A stretch of DNA of 64,000 nt from an uncultured Sphaerochaeta sp. (GTDB taxonomy: Bacteria > Spirochaetota > Spirochaetia > Sphaerochaetales > Sphaerochaetaceae). The position numbers and the translations under genes are program-made. The notes beneath the pieces are model-generated. The model was not told the origin of the DNA. It ran no database searches and worked only from the letters and a program-made list of their open reading frames with translations. Shown one piece after another: positions 1 to 8,213 of this stretch (its first letter is position 1; every line of letters starts with the position of its first letter). The stretch spans positions 496,001 through 560,000 of the forward strand of contig NZ_OY781063.1 in NCBI RefSeq assembly GCF_963676285.1. The letters run 5' to 3'.

Positions 1-391
1 CTGATTTTGTAACTCCCAGGACGAACGCTTTATGTTTTCTTGCCCGTTGAACAGCTTCGCCCACTCGCGCACCACTTCCGCTGTTACTTACAGCAATAAC
101 CAACGGGTTATTAGGGGCATCCCCAAGCCGTTTCTCATCGTAGAACCGCGCCAGATCAACGGCTGTTACCAGTTCCACAGGCAACCGAGTCAGTCGTTCA
201 AAGACTCTCTGCATTACCATACCAGCTGCATAGGAATCTCCGCACCCAGTGAGGACGATTCGTTGTACTGAAAATATCTGCGGTGTAGTCAACACCTTCC
301 TTGTCTTTGGCTCAAGGTCGTTATATTGCTGCCTCAGCAGCCTGGGGAGGCTGAAAACCTGATCCCTTATCACATTACTCGTCTCGTTCAT
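1..391 (-). CDS. SIS-domain sugar isomerase/deaminase-like protein (3' end outside window)
   Basis: The first 130 residues are visible; the gene runs off the left edge. Residues 49-53 (GCGDS) and 102-107 (SNSGSG) are the sugar-phosphate-binding loops of SIS domains, as in GlmS, AgaS and FrlB-type proteins that isomerise, deaminate or deglycate phosphosugars in the cytoplasm. The ATG at 389-391 lies 2 bases after the stop of the nucleoside phosphorylase gene, so it is the last visible gene of the operon that starts at 9608. Which phosphosugar it uses cannot be told. In this context it may act on a sugar phosphate made by the PfkB kinase or the phosphorylase (inference). Confidence 0.85.
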   Translation of the reverse strand, partial: MNETSNVIRDQVFSLPRLLRQQYNDLEPKTRKVLTTPQIFSVQRIVLTGCGDSYAAGMVMQRVFERLTRLPVELVTAVDLARFYDEKRLGDAPNNPLVIAVSNSGSGARVGEAVQRARKHKAFVLGVTKS

Positions 392-393
392 TT

Positions 394-1314
394 CTAGCTC
401 CTCATCATTGTACGGTTCCAATACCGCTTTCCACTCATATTTTTTTGCATATCCATTTCATGAAGAGCTGCACACCCTTCCAAAGCAATTCTAATTGCCG
501 TATCATGGCCAGCTCCAGCAGTAAACTTTTTCCCGGTTACCAAGTTGTCCGCTACGGAGCAGACAGAACCTCCACGACGGCCAAAGAGTGAGGAGAGTGT
601 CACAATCGCAGCAGATTCTCGATCTCCATTGAGCACTCCAGCTCGTTCGTAGATACCTGCTTTTTCAATGTTCCATGGTTGCATGTAACCACCCACAGAA
701 GGCCTTCCTCCTCCTACGAAGTCGCTATCCACAGAAAGCGTAATCCCTACATGGTAGGGATTGGCTACCTTCTCTGCTCCTTCGATAAGTGCAAGTACAA
801 CCTCATAATGACTAGTTGCCGGGTATGCTGCATCGATGTAAGACTTGGTCATACCTTCATCACGTACCACGCCACTGGCAATAACGACATCTCCAGGCTC
901 CACAGTGCTTCCAATACCACCAGAACCACCAACCCTGATGAACGTAGAGGCATCGGTATACTCCATCAGGTCATAGAGCGCCAATTCCATCTCAGGAGAT
1001 CCACTCCCTCCACTGATTACTGAAATATGAGCACCCTTGTACCAACCGCTGTAGGTTGTGAACATCCCAGACTTGCCTACCAGCTCGCTCTGTTCCAGCA
1101 ACCCAGCGATATACTCGGCGGGATCCACGCTATAGGCGCAGAGGGGATCGCGGACTGTCATCAGGACATACTCCCCAATTTTTTCTGGGTCTATCTGGGT
1201 AAGTGCCGGTCTTCCTTCTATCTCAAGACCTCTTTCAGGCACGTTGTGATAATATGGGTACCGTGCATGAATCTCTTTGATTGCTGCCTTGTTTCTTATT
1301 TCATCTGATCTCAT
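394..1314 (-). CDS. Nucleoside phosphorylase, uridine phosphorylase-like
   Basis: 306 residues, a normal size for the PNP/UDP phosphorylase family. SGGSGSPEME (101-110) and RVGGSGGIG (127-135) match the phosphate-binding and core motifs (family form RVGTxGG). GDRESAA, about residues 229-235, holds the conserved Glu that usually contacts the ribose. Such enzymes cleave a nucleoside with phosphate to give base plus (deoxy)ribose-1-phosphate in the cytoplasm. The start has a strong GGGGGAGA site, and the ATG overlaps the stop of the PfkB gene as ATGA, so the two are translationally coupled. Substrate is uncertain: uridine-type by resemblance, but the operon context (two ADP-ribosylglycohydrolases, a PfkB kinase) allows another riboside. 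Confidence 0.85.
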   Translation of the reverse strand: MRSDEIRNKAAIKEIHARYPYYHNVPERGLEIEGRPALTQIDPEKIGEYVLMTVRDPLCAYSVDPAEYIAGLLEQSELVGKSGMFTTYSGWYKGAHISVISGGSGSPEMELALYDLMEYTDASTFIRVGGSGGIGSTVEPGDVVIASGVVRDEGMTKSYIDAAYPATSHYEVVLALIEGAEKVANPYHVGITLSVDSDFVGGGRPSVGGYMQPWNIEKAGIYERAGVLNGDRESAAIVTLSSLFGRRGGSVCSVADNLVTGKKFTAGAGHDTAIRIALEGCAALHEMDMQKNMSGKRYWNRTMMRS

Positions 1315-2231
1315 TGATTCTCCCCCTTCTCCTGGTGCATGAAATAGAGATATCGTTCCTCAGCATTATCAAAGGTTGCTTGATCGGAAAGTGGAGCAAT
1401 CCCAAACTGACTAATGTTGCTTCCTGCAGCAATAGTTCCCATGATTCCAATTTCATACGGGCATCGCTTTTCGCAAAAGCCAACAAGAACAGCAGCCGAA
1501 CTACTGTTTCCTGCGCCGGTAGGATCGACCAATGCATAACTGAAATCTGAAGGAACAGCGACAATCTCATCTTTGGTAATCATCAAGGCACCTTGCTTTC
1601 CTCGACGATAGAACACCAAGGGAATACCTAGTCCCCTAAGCCTCTCAATAACTGCCTGCTCATCTTCCCCATACAAGGCATGGGCTTCACTCCTGTTCAG
1701 TGATAGAATTTCTACCTGCGATGCAACGCTCTCAACCAAGCCCAAACTACTCGGTTTGGCAGAACTTGCAGACAACTCCCAAAGCAATGAGAATCCATAT
1801 TCTTTCTTCAACGAAAGCAGGGCTTCCCAGAAGGCAATATCTTCAGCCTCCTTGAAAAGATAGGCACCCTTTGCCTCAGATAGAGGGGCTTTCAATTCAT
1901 CGATGCCTGCAACAAAAAGTTCGTAGTGATCCTTCCCATAGACAGGGGTCTCTATACGCTCCCCATTCTCCTGATAATTCACTATTGTTTTTGGAGTTTC
2001 CGCATGAACGTTGAACATACAAGAATCAGGAATGTTATGTTTTTTGAAAATCGGCTCCAATGTTTCGCTGAAGTCCTTGCCCTTTCCACAACAGAGCCCG
2101 ACCGAAGGATGCCAAAGCCTGGCACCCGCGTATGCGTACAACCCTGCTCCTCCTCCAGCCTCCACGACACTGGAATTCCCTGGGAAATGGATTTCATCAA
2201 CCACTGCCGTTGAAATGATTATATATTGCAT
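1311..2231 (-). CDS. PfkB-family sugar/nucleoside kinase with Asn at the catalytic Asp position
   Basis: 306 residues from the ATG at 2231; a longer open frame runs upstream, but it lies inside the preceding gene and this ATG follows an AGG-rich site (GGTGTTAGGAAG). GGGAG (26-30) is the sugar-binding glycine motif and DPTGAGN (236-242) is PfkB motif 2. In ribokinase-like enzymes motif 2 ends GAGD, where Asp is the catalytic base; here residue 242 is Asn (codon AAC). GAGN forms are known in a subset of PfkB-like proteins, so this may mark a subgroup with altered chemistry or a non-kinase role. It sits 4 bases after the upstream hydrolase gene and overlaps the phosphorylase gene downstream. Confidence 0.85.
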   Translation of the reverse strand: MQYIIISTAVVDEIHFPGNSSVVEAGGGAGLYAYAGARLWHPSVGLCCGKGKDFSETLEPIFKKHNIPDSCMFNVHAETPKTIVNYQENGERIETPVYGKDHYELFVAGIDELKAPLSEAKGAYLFKEAEDIAFWEALLSLKKEYGFSLLWELSASSAKPSSLGLVESVASQVEILSLNRSEAHALYGEDEQAVIERLRGLGIPLVFYRRGKQGALMITKDEIVAVPSDFSYALVDPTGAGNSSSAAVLVGFCEKRCPYEIGIMGTIAAGSNISQFGIAPLSDQATFDNAEERYLYFMHQEKGENQ

Positions 2232-2235
2232 CTTC

Positions 2236-4284
2236 CTAACACCTCTCAATGATGAAATCGCGGGCGACCATGGTTCCCTCATCGACAATGTAGCCAGCGC
2301 CCCCGCATTGTAGCGAATCGTCAATGCATTCCATGATCAGTTTGCCATCTATCCAGACGGATAGGTCAGGACCATCCGCTTCAACGACTACGTTATAGAG
2401 CCTATCCTGCTCATATGAGAAAGGTACTTCTTTCAGCAACTTACAATTACCATGGTTCTGATAAACCAGACTCAATGTAGAAGCGCCTTCAAATTTAAGT
2501 GCATAGTGAATCTGTAGACCTTTGCTTCGGAATACCACCCCAGCCGATTCATGCAGACTGAAAAGCAGATTCGTTGTAAGCCGGTAGTCTGTCCAATCCT
2601 GAGTCCCTATGGTCACCACCCCTCCCTTCTCAGGATGGCTGATACAATAGGTATGAAGGAAGTCTGCTGCAAACTGTTTTGCTGACCCCACCCAGGACTG
2701 GAACCAATAAGGACGCGTTTCCCAGATTGAAACAAGCATCATTCCTTCCTGAGCAAATCGCTTGGGAGTGTTTGCCCATGAAATAGATTTAACAACAAGC
2801 GAATCATTTTTTTGTGTTGTCTCTATTCGCAATCCAAAGCGGAATATGGGCATTCCCTTCAATGAAGGAACTTCTATAACGATTTGCTGATATCCTTTTA
2901 CCAACTGCAATCGCTGCAAATCGAGTGATTCCACTTGTTGTTCACGTGTATAAAACAGTACATAAGGAGTAACCAAGAGCCCTTCATGTGCACATACCAG
3001 TTTCAGTGTTATCTCTTGTCCCTCATAGAGCGTTGGACTTGCAATGGTAGAAAAGTTTTTAGCCAGTTCATTAAAATCCAGAAACGTTGGTGTTGAGATA
3101 GCGACAGGACATTGTGTAGAAGAAACTGCAATATCCAACCCCTCTCCCTTTTCATTAGAAATTGTTGCCAAGCCCCCCTCCACATAGGGACAGGCAGTAA
3201 AGCCTTGCGAGCTTCCAGGGAATGAGAAAGAGAATCGGGCATCCTGCTTTTTCCCCTCGATTGCCTGGAGGATCATCTCACTTTGGCTTACAGCATCGGT
3301 AATACAGCTACCACCGTCAGCGGTCACTACCAACATCCGGTCGGCAACCTCTTCACGCAGGAAAGGTTTCTCATTTATTCCTTCCAGTCCAAGCCTGATT
3401 CCATTCAAGCAACCTACATTTCCAGCATTACAGTCAGTGTCCCATGCAGCACTACTTGCAATAGTGATCGAGCGATGAAAATCATCACCCCCAAGCAATA
3501 AGGAAGCCAGAACCATTGCATGGTTTGGAATGATGTGACAGGGCCCACTAAATTTGTCATATCCGTACAATGCATCTATATCCTTTCTCGCTTCACGCCA
3601 GTTTCCAGGATGTTTACTACAGATGGAGCGAACATCATCAATGACTTTCAGGAGATATGGGCTTGTTACAAAGCGGAGGTTCCTATCAATGAGTTGATCA
3701 ATATCACGAACAGAGAAAGCATCGGCTTCCATCGCTCCAAGAAATGCGGCTGCTTCAACGGCAAGCCCATCATGGCTGACCCGGGCAGCCTCTGTTACAT
3801 ATCGGCTTGCCTTCTCTGGATCATTTGGATACATCATAGCAAACGCATCAATGAAAATCTGTGCACCTATCTGCTCACTGAGTGTCTTGCCATTGAGTTT
3901 CATGCTTCCACTCTCTGGGGATTGGATACCTTCTTTGAGACGTAGGTAGGCAGTATGTTCAGTAGAACGTCCGAGGCCACCCCACCAGAGGATGGTTTTA
4001 TCCTCAATGATATAATTCAGCCAACTCTCCCCGACCATTCGGCTGCTAAGCTGTTCAGGGAAGTCGTGGTCAGCTACCGAACGAAAAAACCCGAAGGTTC
4101 CGCTGATATCATCATCTGCAACAATAAGGGGAATGCCCAAATCACTGGCTACATAGCGATCTACCTCACCAAAACGGTCCTGGATGGCCTGATAAGACCA
4201 TCCCTCAACCGGTCGGCCCAAGTATACCCCTATGATCTTCCCAAGTACTCCTGCATATATTTTATTCCGTATTACTGTGTCCAT
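2236..4284 (-). CDS. ADP-ribosylglycohydrolase-family protein with C-terminal lectin-like domain (paralog A)
   Basis: 682 residues, about twice a minimal DraG/ARH enzyme. The N-terminal 330 residues are the all-helical hydrolase domain: DDDISGTF (57-64) corresponds to the first metal motif and WDTDCNAGNVG (281-291) to the second, and VSHDG lies at 169-173. These bind a dinuclear Mg or Mn site that cleaves an N- or O-glycosidic bond to (ADP-)ribose. After a beta-rich linker, roughly residues 540-680 have a concanavalin/LamG-like pattern (GTQDW..., then a WIDGKLI strand near the end). No signal peptide, so cytoplasmic. Its start overlaps the stop of paralog B (TAATG). Substrate unknown; the lectin-like tail argues for a glycoside rather than a modified protein (inference). 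Confidence 0.85.
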   Translation of the reverse strand: MDTVIRNKIYAGVLGKIIGVYLGRPVEGWSYQAIQDRFGEVDRYVASDLGIPLIVADDDISGTFGFFRSVADHDFPEQLSSRMVGESWLNYIIEDKTILWWGGLGRSTEHTAYLRLKEGIQSPESGSMKLNGKTLSEQIGAQIFIDAFAMMYPNDPEKASRYVTEAARVSHDGLAVEAAAFLGAMEADAFSVRDIDQLIDRNLRFVTSPYLLKVIDDVRSICSKHPGNWREARKDIDALYGYDKFSGPCHIIPNHAMVLASLLLGGDDFHRSITIASSAAWDTDCNAGNVGCLNGIRLGLEGINEKPFLREEVADRMLVVTADGGSCITDAVSQSEMILQAIEGKKQDARFSFSFPGSSQGFTACPYVEGGLATISNEKGEGLDIAVSSTQCPVAISTPTFLDFNELAKNFSTIASPTLYEGQEITLKLVCAHEGLLVTPYVLFYTREQQVESLDLQRLQLVKGYQQIVIEVPSLKGMPIFRFGLRIETTQKNDSLVVKSISWANTPKRFAQEGMMLVSIWETRPYWFQSWVGSAKQFAADFLHTYCISHPEKGGVVTIGTQDWTDYRLTTNLLFSLHESAGVVFRSKGLQIHYALKFEGASTLSLVYQNHGNCKLLKEVPFSYEQDRLYNVVVEADGPDLSVWIDGKLIMECIDDSLQCGGAGYIVDEGTMVARDFIIERC

Positions 4285-6410
4285 TATGTATTATCCTTTT
4301 CTTGGCTTACCGTAAAACCATCAATGAGCACCGCTCCGGTATTCACAACAAAACCTGCAGCACCCTTGAGATAGGTTTTATCAACGGCTTTCAGCACTAC
4401 TTTTCCGTCCACCATCATTGTCAATTGGTCCTGATACACAGAAAAAGAGAGTTTGTAGGTTGTGTCGATTGGATAAGGCCCATCTGATTCTGCGAGAATT
4501 GCCTGTACTGAATCCTGTTGTTTCACAATCCTCGCTTTTCCATCCTGAATCAAAGCCGCATAGTACCGCCGGTGACCTCTACTGCGGGCTACAAGTCCCG
4601 ACCCTTCCTGTTGCATGATGGTCAGTGTACTTTGCACGGTATAGTCATCCCAATCCTGAGTACCAATGGTGACTACACCATGCCTCTCGGGGTGTGAGAT
4701 TGAAAACGTGGTGGTGTAATCTGGGTAGAAATTCTTTGCACTACTCATGAAACTTTTCAACCAAATTGTGTCGGTCGTCCATGGTGTGAGTAACGGGGAC
4801 ATCTCGTACGACCGAGGAAGTGCGAAACGCTTCGGAGCACCACGCCAATCCATCTGTCGAATAATAACGGAACCATCAAGGCGCTTGCAGCTGGTTAGCT
4901 CAAGACCGATTCGGTATATGGGGAACCCATTGGTGTCTGGAATTTCCCAACGCAACACCTGTTCTCCCTTTTTCAATGGAGTGGGCTCAGAGGTTACAAG
5001 AAGCAACTTCCCATCATCCTGGTAGTATTGGATATAGAGCGAAGCAACCGGGTTTTTATCCTGTTCACAAACGAGGGTTGTTGAAACACATTGACCGCTG
5101 TAGAGCGTGGGGGATGCCATGACTTCAAAATAGCTTGTACCATCCTTACCTTTTGGCATCAAATCTGTGAAGGTTTCAACACAGGAGCGAGCAATCGTTC
5201 CCTTTGCAAGATTGCGATAGGAAAGACGCAGTCCTGGCGTACCTGTAGTTAGCAAGGTGTTTTCCAAGAAACAGAGAGTCTGCCGCATCCCTTCCCCCGG
5301 AGCGATCATGAAACCCTGCAGGCTTCCAGGAAAAGCAAAGTTGAACCGACATTCCTTATCTTTGGGATTTAGTTTGTATAGAGCATCACTCATAGCAATC
5401 AGGGATTGGGCCTCTTGAACAGCGTCACTGATGCAGGACCCACCGTCTGCTGTAACCACGAGCATCCTATCAGCAACTGGTGTTCTAAAGTCTGCTCCTG
5501 CCTCAATACCCTCCAAACCTAGTCTGATACCATTGAGACAACCAACATTACCGGCATTGCAATCAGTATCCCACCCTGCAGAAACCGCGATGGAAATACT
5601 CTTCTGGAAATCATCACCGCCCATGATCAGTGCCATCAAGACAACAAGATGATTGGTAACCATCGGGCAATTACCCAAATACTTGTCATAGCCATGATAT
5701 TTGGCTATCCAGGACCGTACTTCTTTCCAGTCGGAAGCCAAAGCGCAGCATTCCCTAATTTCTGTGACCAAGTGCTTCAAGAGGTCGCTCTCTACATAGC
5801 AAAGCGCAGACTCAATCAATACATCCATTCTCTTCTCTGAGAATGCCAGGGATTCCATTACAGCCAGGAATACTGCTGCTTCCACAGCAATCCCATCATG
5901 GCTCACGCGGGCAGCTTCGCGCGCAAAATAAGCGGTCTGCTTTGGGTCATTCGGGCAAACCAGTGCCCAGGAGTCAATGAAAATCTGAGCCCCTATCTGG
6001 GTTGCCATCGACTCCCCATTCTCAGCAATGCTGCCACTACGCGGTGCATCGATTCCCTGTTTCAGTCTCAAGTATGCTGTATGCTCGGTTGAGCGGGACA
6101 AGCCACCCCACCAGAGAATCGTCTTGTCCTCTACGATATAGTTCAGCCACCCGTTTCCAATTTGTTTACTGGTGATCTGTGCATCACAACCATGATCAGA
6201 GAGTGATCGAATGAATGCAAAGGTCCCACTGATATCATCATCGGGAACAATCAGGGGAGCCTTGGTTGTATCATTCACATAGTAGTCAATCTCACCAAAG
6301 GTATCCCTGATCTTCTCATAGGTCCATCCTTCTACCGGACGCCCTAGGTATACGCCAATGATTTTTCCAACCACACCGGCATATACTTTTTCTCTTGTAG
6401 CAATATCCAT
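4284..6410 (-). CDS. ADP-ribosylglycohydrolase-family protein with C-terminal lectin-like domain (paralog B)
   Basis: 708 residues from the ATG at 6410, which has AAGGA eight bases upstream; an ATG three codons earlier overlaps that site and is less likely. It is a full-length paralog of the next gene: the same EKVYAGVVGKIIGVYLGRPVEGW-type start, PDDDISGTF near residue 55, GWDTDCNAGNVG near 285, and the same long C-terminal extension with GTQDWDDY and MVDGKVVL strands of a lectin-like sandwich. Metal ligands are intact in both copies, so both may be active, perhaps on different linkages. It lies 25 bases downstream of the permease gene, within the transporter operon. Confidence 0.85.
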   Translation of the reverse strand: MDIATREKVYAGVVGKIIGVYLGRPVEGWTYEKIRDTFGEIDYYVNDTTKAPLIVPDDDISGTFAFIRSLSDHGCDAQITSKQIGNGWLNYIVEDKTILWWGGLSRSTEHTAYLRLKQGIDAPRSGSIAENGESMATQIGAQIFIDSWALVCPNDPKQTAYFAREAARVSHDGIAVEAAVFLAVMESLAFSEKRMDVLIESALCYVESDLLKHLVTEIRECCALASDWKEVRSWIAKYHGYDKYLGNCPMVTNHLVVLMALIMGGDDFQKSISIAVSAGWDTDCNAGNVGCLNGIRLGLEGIEAGADFRTPVADRMLVVTADGGSCISDAVQEAQSLIAMSDALYKLNPKDKECRFNFAFPGSLQGFMIAPGEGMRQTLCFLENTLLTTGTPGLRLSYRNLAKGTIARSCVETFTDLMPKGKDGTSYFEVMASPTLYSGQCVSTTLVCEQDKNPVASLYIQYYQDDGKLLLVTSEPTPLKKGEQVLRWEIPDTNGFPIYRIGLELTSCKRLDGSVIIRQMDWRGAPKRFALPRSYEMSPLLTPWTTDTIWLKSFMSSAKNFYPDYTTTFSISHPERHGVVTIGTQDWDDYTVQSTLTIMQQEGSGLVARSRGHRRYYAALIQDGKARIVKQQDSVQAILAESDGPYPIDTTYKLSFSVYQDQLTMMVDGKVVLKAVDKTYLKGAAGFVVNTGAVLIDGFTVSQEKDNT

Positions 6411-6435
6411 ATGTTGCATCCTTACAATGTATTTT

Positions 6436-7272
6436 CTAACCTTTCACAGACCCAGAGACCAAACCATCGATGAAGAGACGTTGGACACTAAGGAAGAAGG
6501 CAAGGATGGGTACGATCATGATGACTGCACCAGCCATCATGGCTCCCATGTTCTGCGTGAACGTTCCATTCATCGCCAGGTACCCAAGTGTTGCATTTCT
6601 GTTTTTTGTTTGTAGGAATGTGGAGGTCAATAGGTATTCATTCCAGCTCATTAACCCAACGATGATGGCAACTGTCACCAACCCAGGGCTTACGACGGGC
6701 AGCATAACCTTGGTGAATACCTGAAACGAACTCGCCCCATCAATGCGCGCCGCTTCTTCCATTTCTTTCGGGATCTTCAGAAAATAGGTCCGCATCAAGA
6801 AGACTGCAGTAGGCATGTAGAGCGCTGCATGCAATACTCCCACCACATTCAGATTACCCAAGAGCCTAAGCTTTGAAAGTGCTGAATAGAGGCTGAACAT
6901 AAACAGCTGAATGGGAATGGTCATCGCTACCATGAAGTAAACGATCAAGAAGGGAATTATCTTGATCCGATTCTTTGCCATGGCATATGCCATGGTGGAG
7001 GAACAAAACAAGATCACCACGATTGCCGTTCCGGTGAGAATAATACTGTTTACAAAGCCCTTCGCAAACTCCCCCCATCTCCAGGCCATCGTAAAATTGG
7101 TCATATTGAAACTTTCGGGGAGATTAATGGGATTCTCCACGATCATGATGTGTGCCTTCATGCTGTTGACTACCACCAGATAGAAAGGAGCCATGGAAAT
7201 CAGCGCAAAAAAAAGGAGTATCAGATGGTACCAACCGAATCGTTTTCGTTTGTTGAGTTTATCAATGGTCAT
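6436..7272 (-). CDS. Carbohydrate ABC transporter permease, MalG/UgpE type
   Basis: 278 residues with six predicted membrane helices. The cytoplasmic EAA loop (EEAARIDGASSFQ, 172-184) docks the ATPase; the helices form half of the inner-membrane pore of a CUT1-type importer. Its ATG overlaps the stop of the other permease gene (ATGA). No ATPase gene is in the operon, so a shared MsmK/MalK-type ATPase encoded elsewhere is expected, as is common for CUT1 systems. It is followed directly by the two hydrolase genes, which suggests that the imported compound is their substrate. Confidence 0.92.
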   Translation of the reverse strand: MTIDKLNKRKRFGWYHLILLFFALISMAPFYLVVVNSMKAHIMIVENPINLPESFNMTNFTMAWRWGEFAKGFVNSIILTGTAIVVILFCSSTMAYAMAKNRIKIIPFLIVYFMVAMTIPIQLFMFSLYSALSKLRLLGNLNVVGVLHAALYMPTAVFLMRTYFLKIPKEMEEAARIDGASSFQVFTKVMLPVVSPGLVTVAIIVGLMSWNEYLLTSTFLQTKNRNATLGYLAMNGTFTQNMGAMMAGAVIMIVPILAFFLSVQRLFIDGLVSGSVKG

Positions 7273-8138
7273 TCCAATTCCTCCCCCCGACTCAGTCGGA
7301 CATAGATGGAAGCAGCAAGGAGACCAAACATGGACATAATGAATGCAACTGCTGCGGCTTTACCGGTTTGGAACGTAGTAAAGTAGCTGTTCGCATAGGT
7401 GCTGAGCATTTCTGTGGCACGTGCTGGGCCACCTCCAGTGAGCAAATACACATAGTCAAAGGTCATGAAGCTGAAGATGATGATCATAATGAACATAAGT
7501 TTCATGGTTGTCTTGATATTGGGATAATAGATGTACTTGAATTGTTGCCAGAAAGAGCAGCCTTCCAGAACAGAAGCTTCAATCTGATCTTCAGGTGTTT
7601 GTCGTAGTGCTGCAAAATAGACAACCATCAAGAACCCCCAGTAGTGCCAAATATCCACTCCAGCTACTGCGTACAGTGCTGTCTTGGTATTTCCGAGAGG
7701 AGCCCCGAAATTGAATCCATGGGAATTCAAATATCCAATAAGTCCTGAAACTGGATTGAATATGATATTGAGCCAGAGCATCGCGTTGGTAACCGGGGCC
7801 AATATGTACGGCATAATGAAAACTGCTTGGTATGCCTTATATGTTCTTCTCGCATAGAGAAGAAAAAAGGAGGTAAGCAATCCAATACCTACAGGAATGG
7901 TTAGGAACAGGACGGTCCAGATTACATTGTTCTTAAGAGCTCTCCAGAAAATCTCATCATTCACCATCTCTTTAAAATTCTGGAGTCCAATCCAGTTGTA
8001 ATTTGCCGAGACACCGTTCCAATCAGTAAACCCATAGAAAATGGTCATCACTCCAGGAACTAATATGATAAAAACACTCAGGAGCAACCCTGGTAATATA
8101 AACAGATAATCTGTCCAGTACATTCTATTGGTACGCAT
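7269..8138 (-). CDS. Carbohydrate ABC transporter permease, MalF/UgpA type
   Basis: 289 residues, six predicted membrane helices, and an EAA loop near residues 178-200 (QIEASVLEGCSFWQQF). It pairs with the MalG-type permease downstream, with which it overlaps by four bases. The first helix (LFILPGLLLSVFIILVPG) is typical of the family. Binding protein upstream and permease downstream make a standard CUT1 order. The substrate cannot be read from the permease; by operon content it may be an oligosaccharide, riboside or ADP-ribose-like glycoside. Confidence 0.92.
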   Translation of the reverse strand: MRTNRMYWTDYLFILPGLLLSVFIILVPGVMTIFYGFTDWNGVSANYNWIGLQNFKEMVNDEIFWRALKNNVIWTVLFLTIPVGIGLLTSFFLLYARRTYKAYQAVFIMPYILAPVTNAMLWLNIIFNPVSGLIGYLNSHGFNFGAPLGNTKTALYAVAGVDIWHYWGFLMVVYFAALRQTPEDQIEASVLEGCSFWQQFKYIYYPNIKTTMKLMFIMIIIFSFMTFDYVYLLTGGGPARATEMLSTYANSYFTTFQTGKAAAVAFIMSMFGLLAASIYVRLSRGEELE

Positions 8139-8165
8139 AAGAACCTTCTTTTACCTACATGATAT

Positions 8166-8194
8166 GGTTGGGCAAGGGAATCCCCTACCCAACC
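8166..8194 (-). other. Stem-loop between binding-protein and permease genes
   Basis: GGTTGGG (8166-8172) pairs with CCCAACC (8188-8194) just after the stop of the binding-protein gene. There is no strong T-run, so it is more likely an mRNA-stabilising or partial-attenuation hairpin that keeps binding-protein transcript in excess over permease transcript. Confidence 0.55.
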
Positions 8195-8213
8195 GTACGT
8201 GAAACATCAATTT

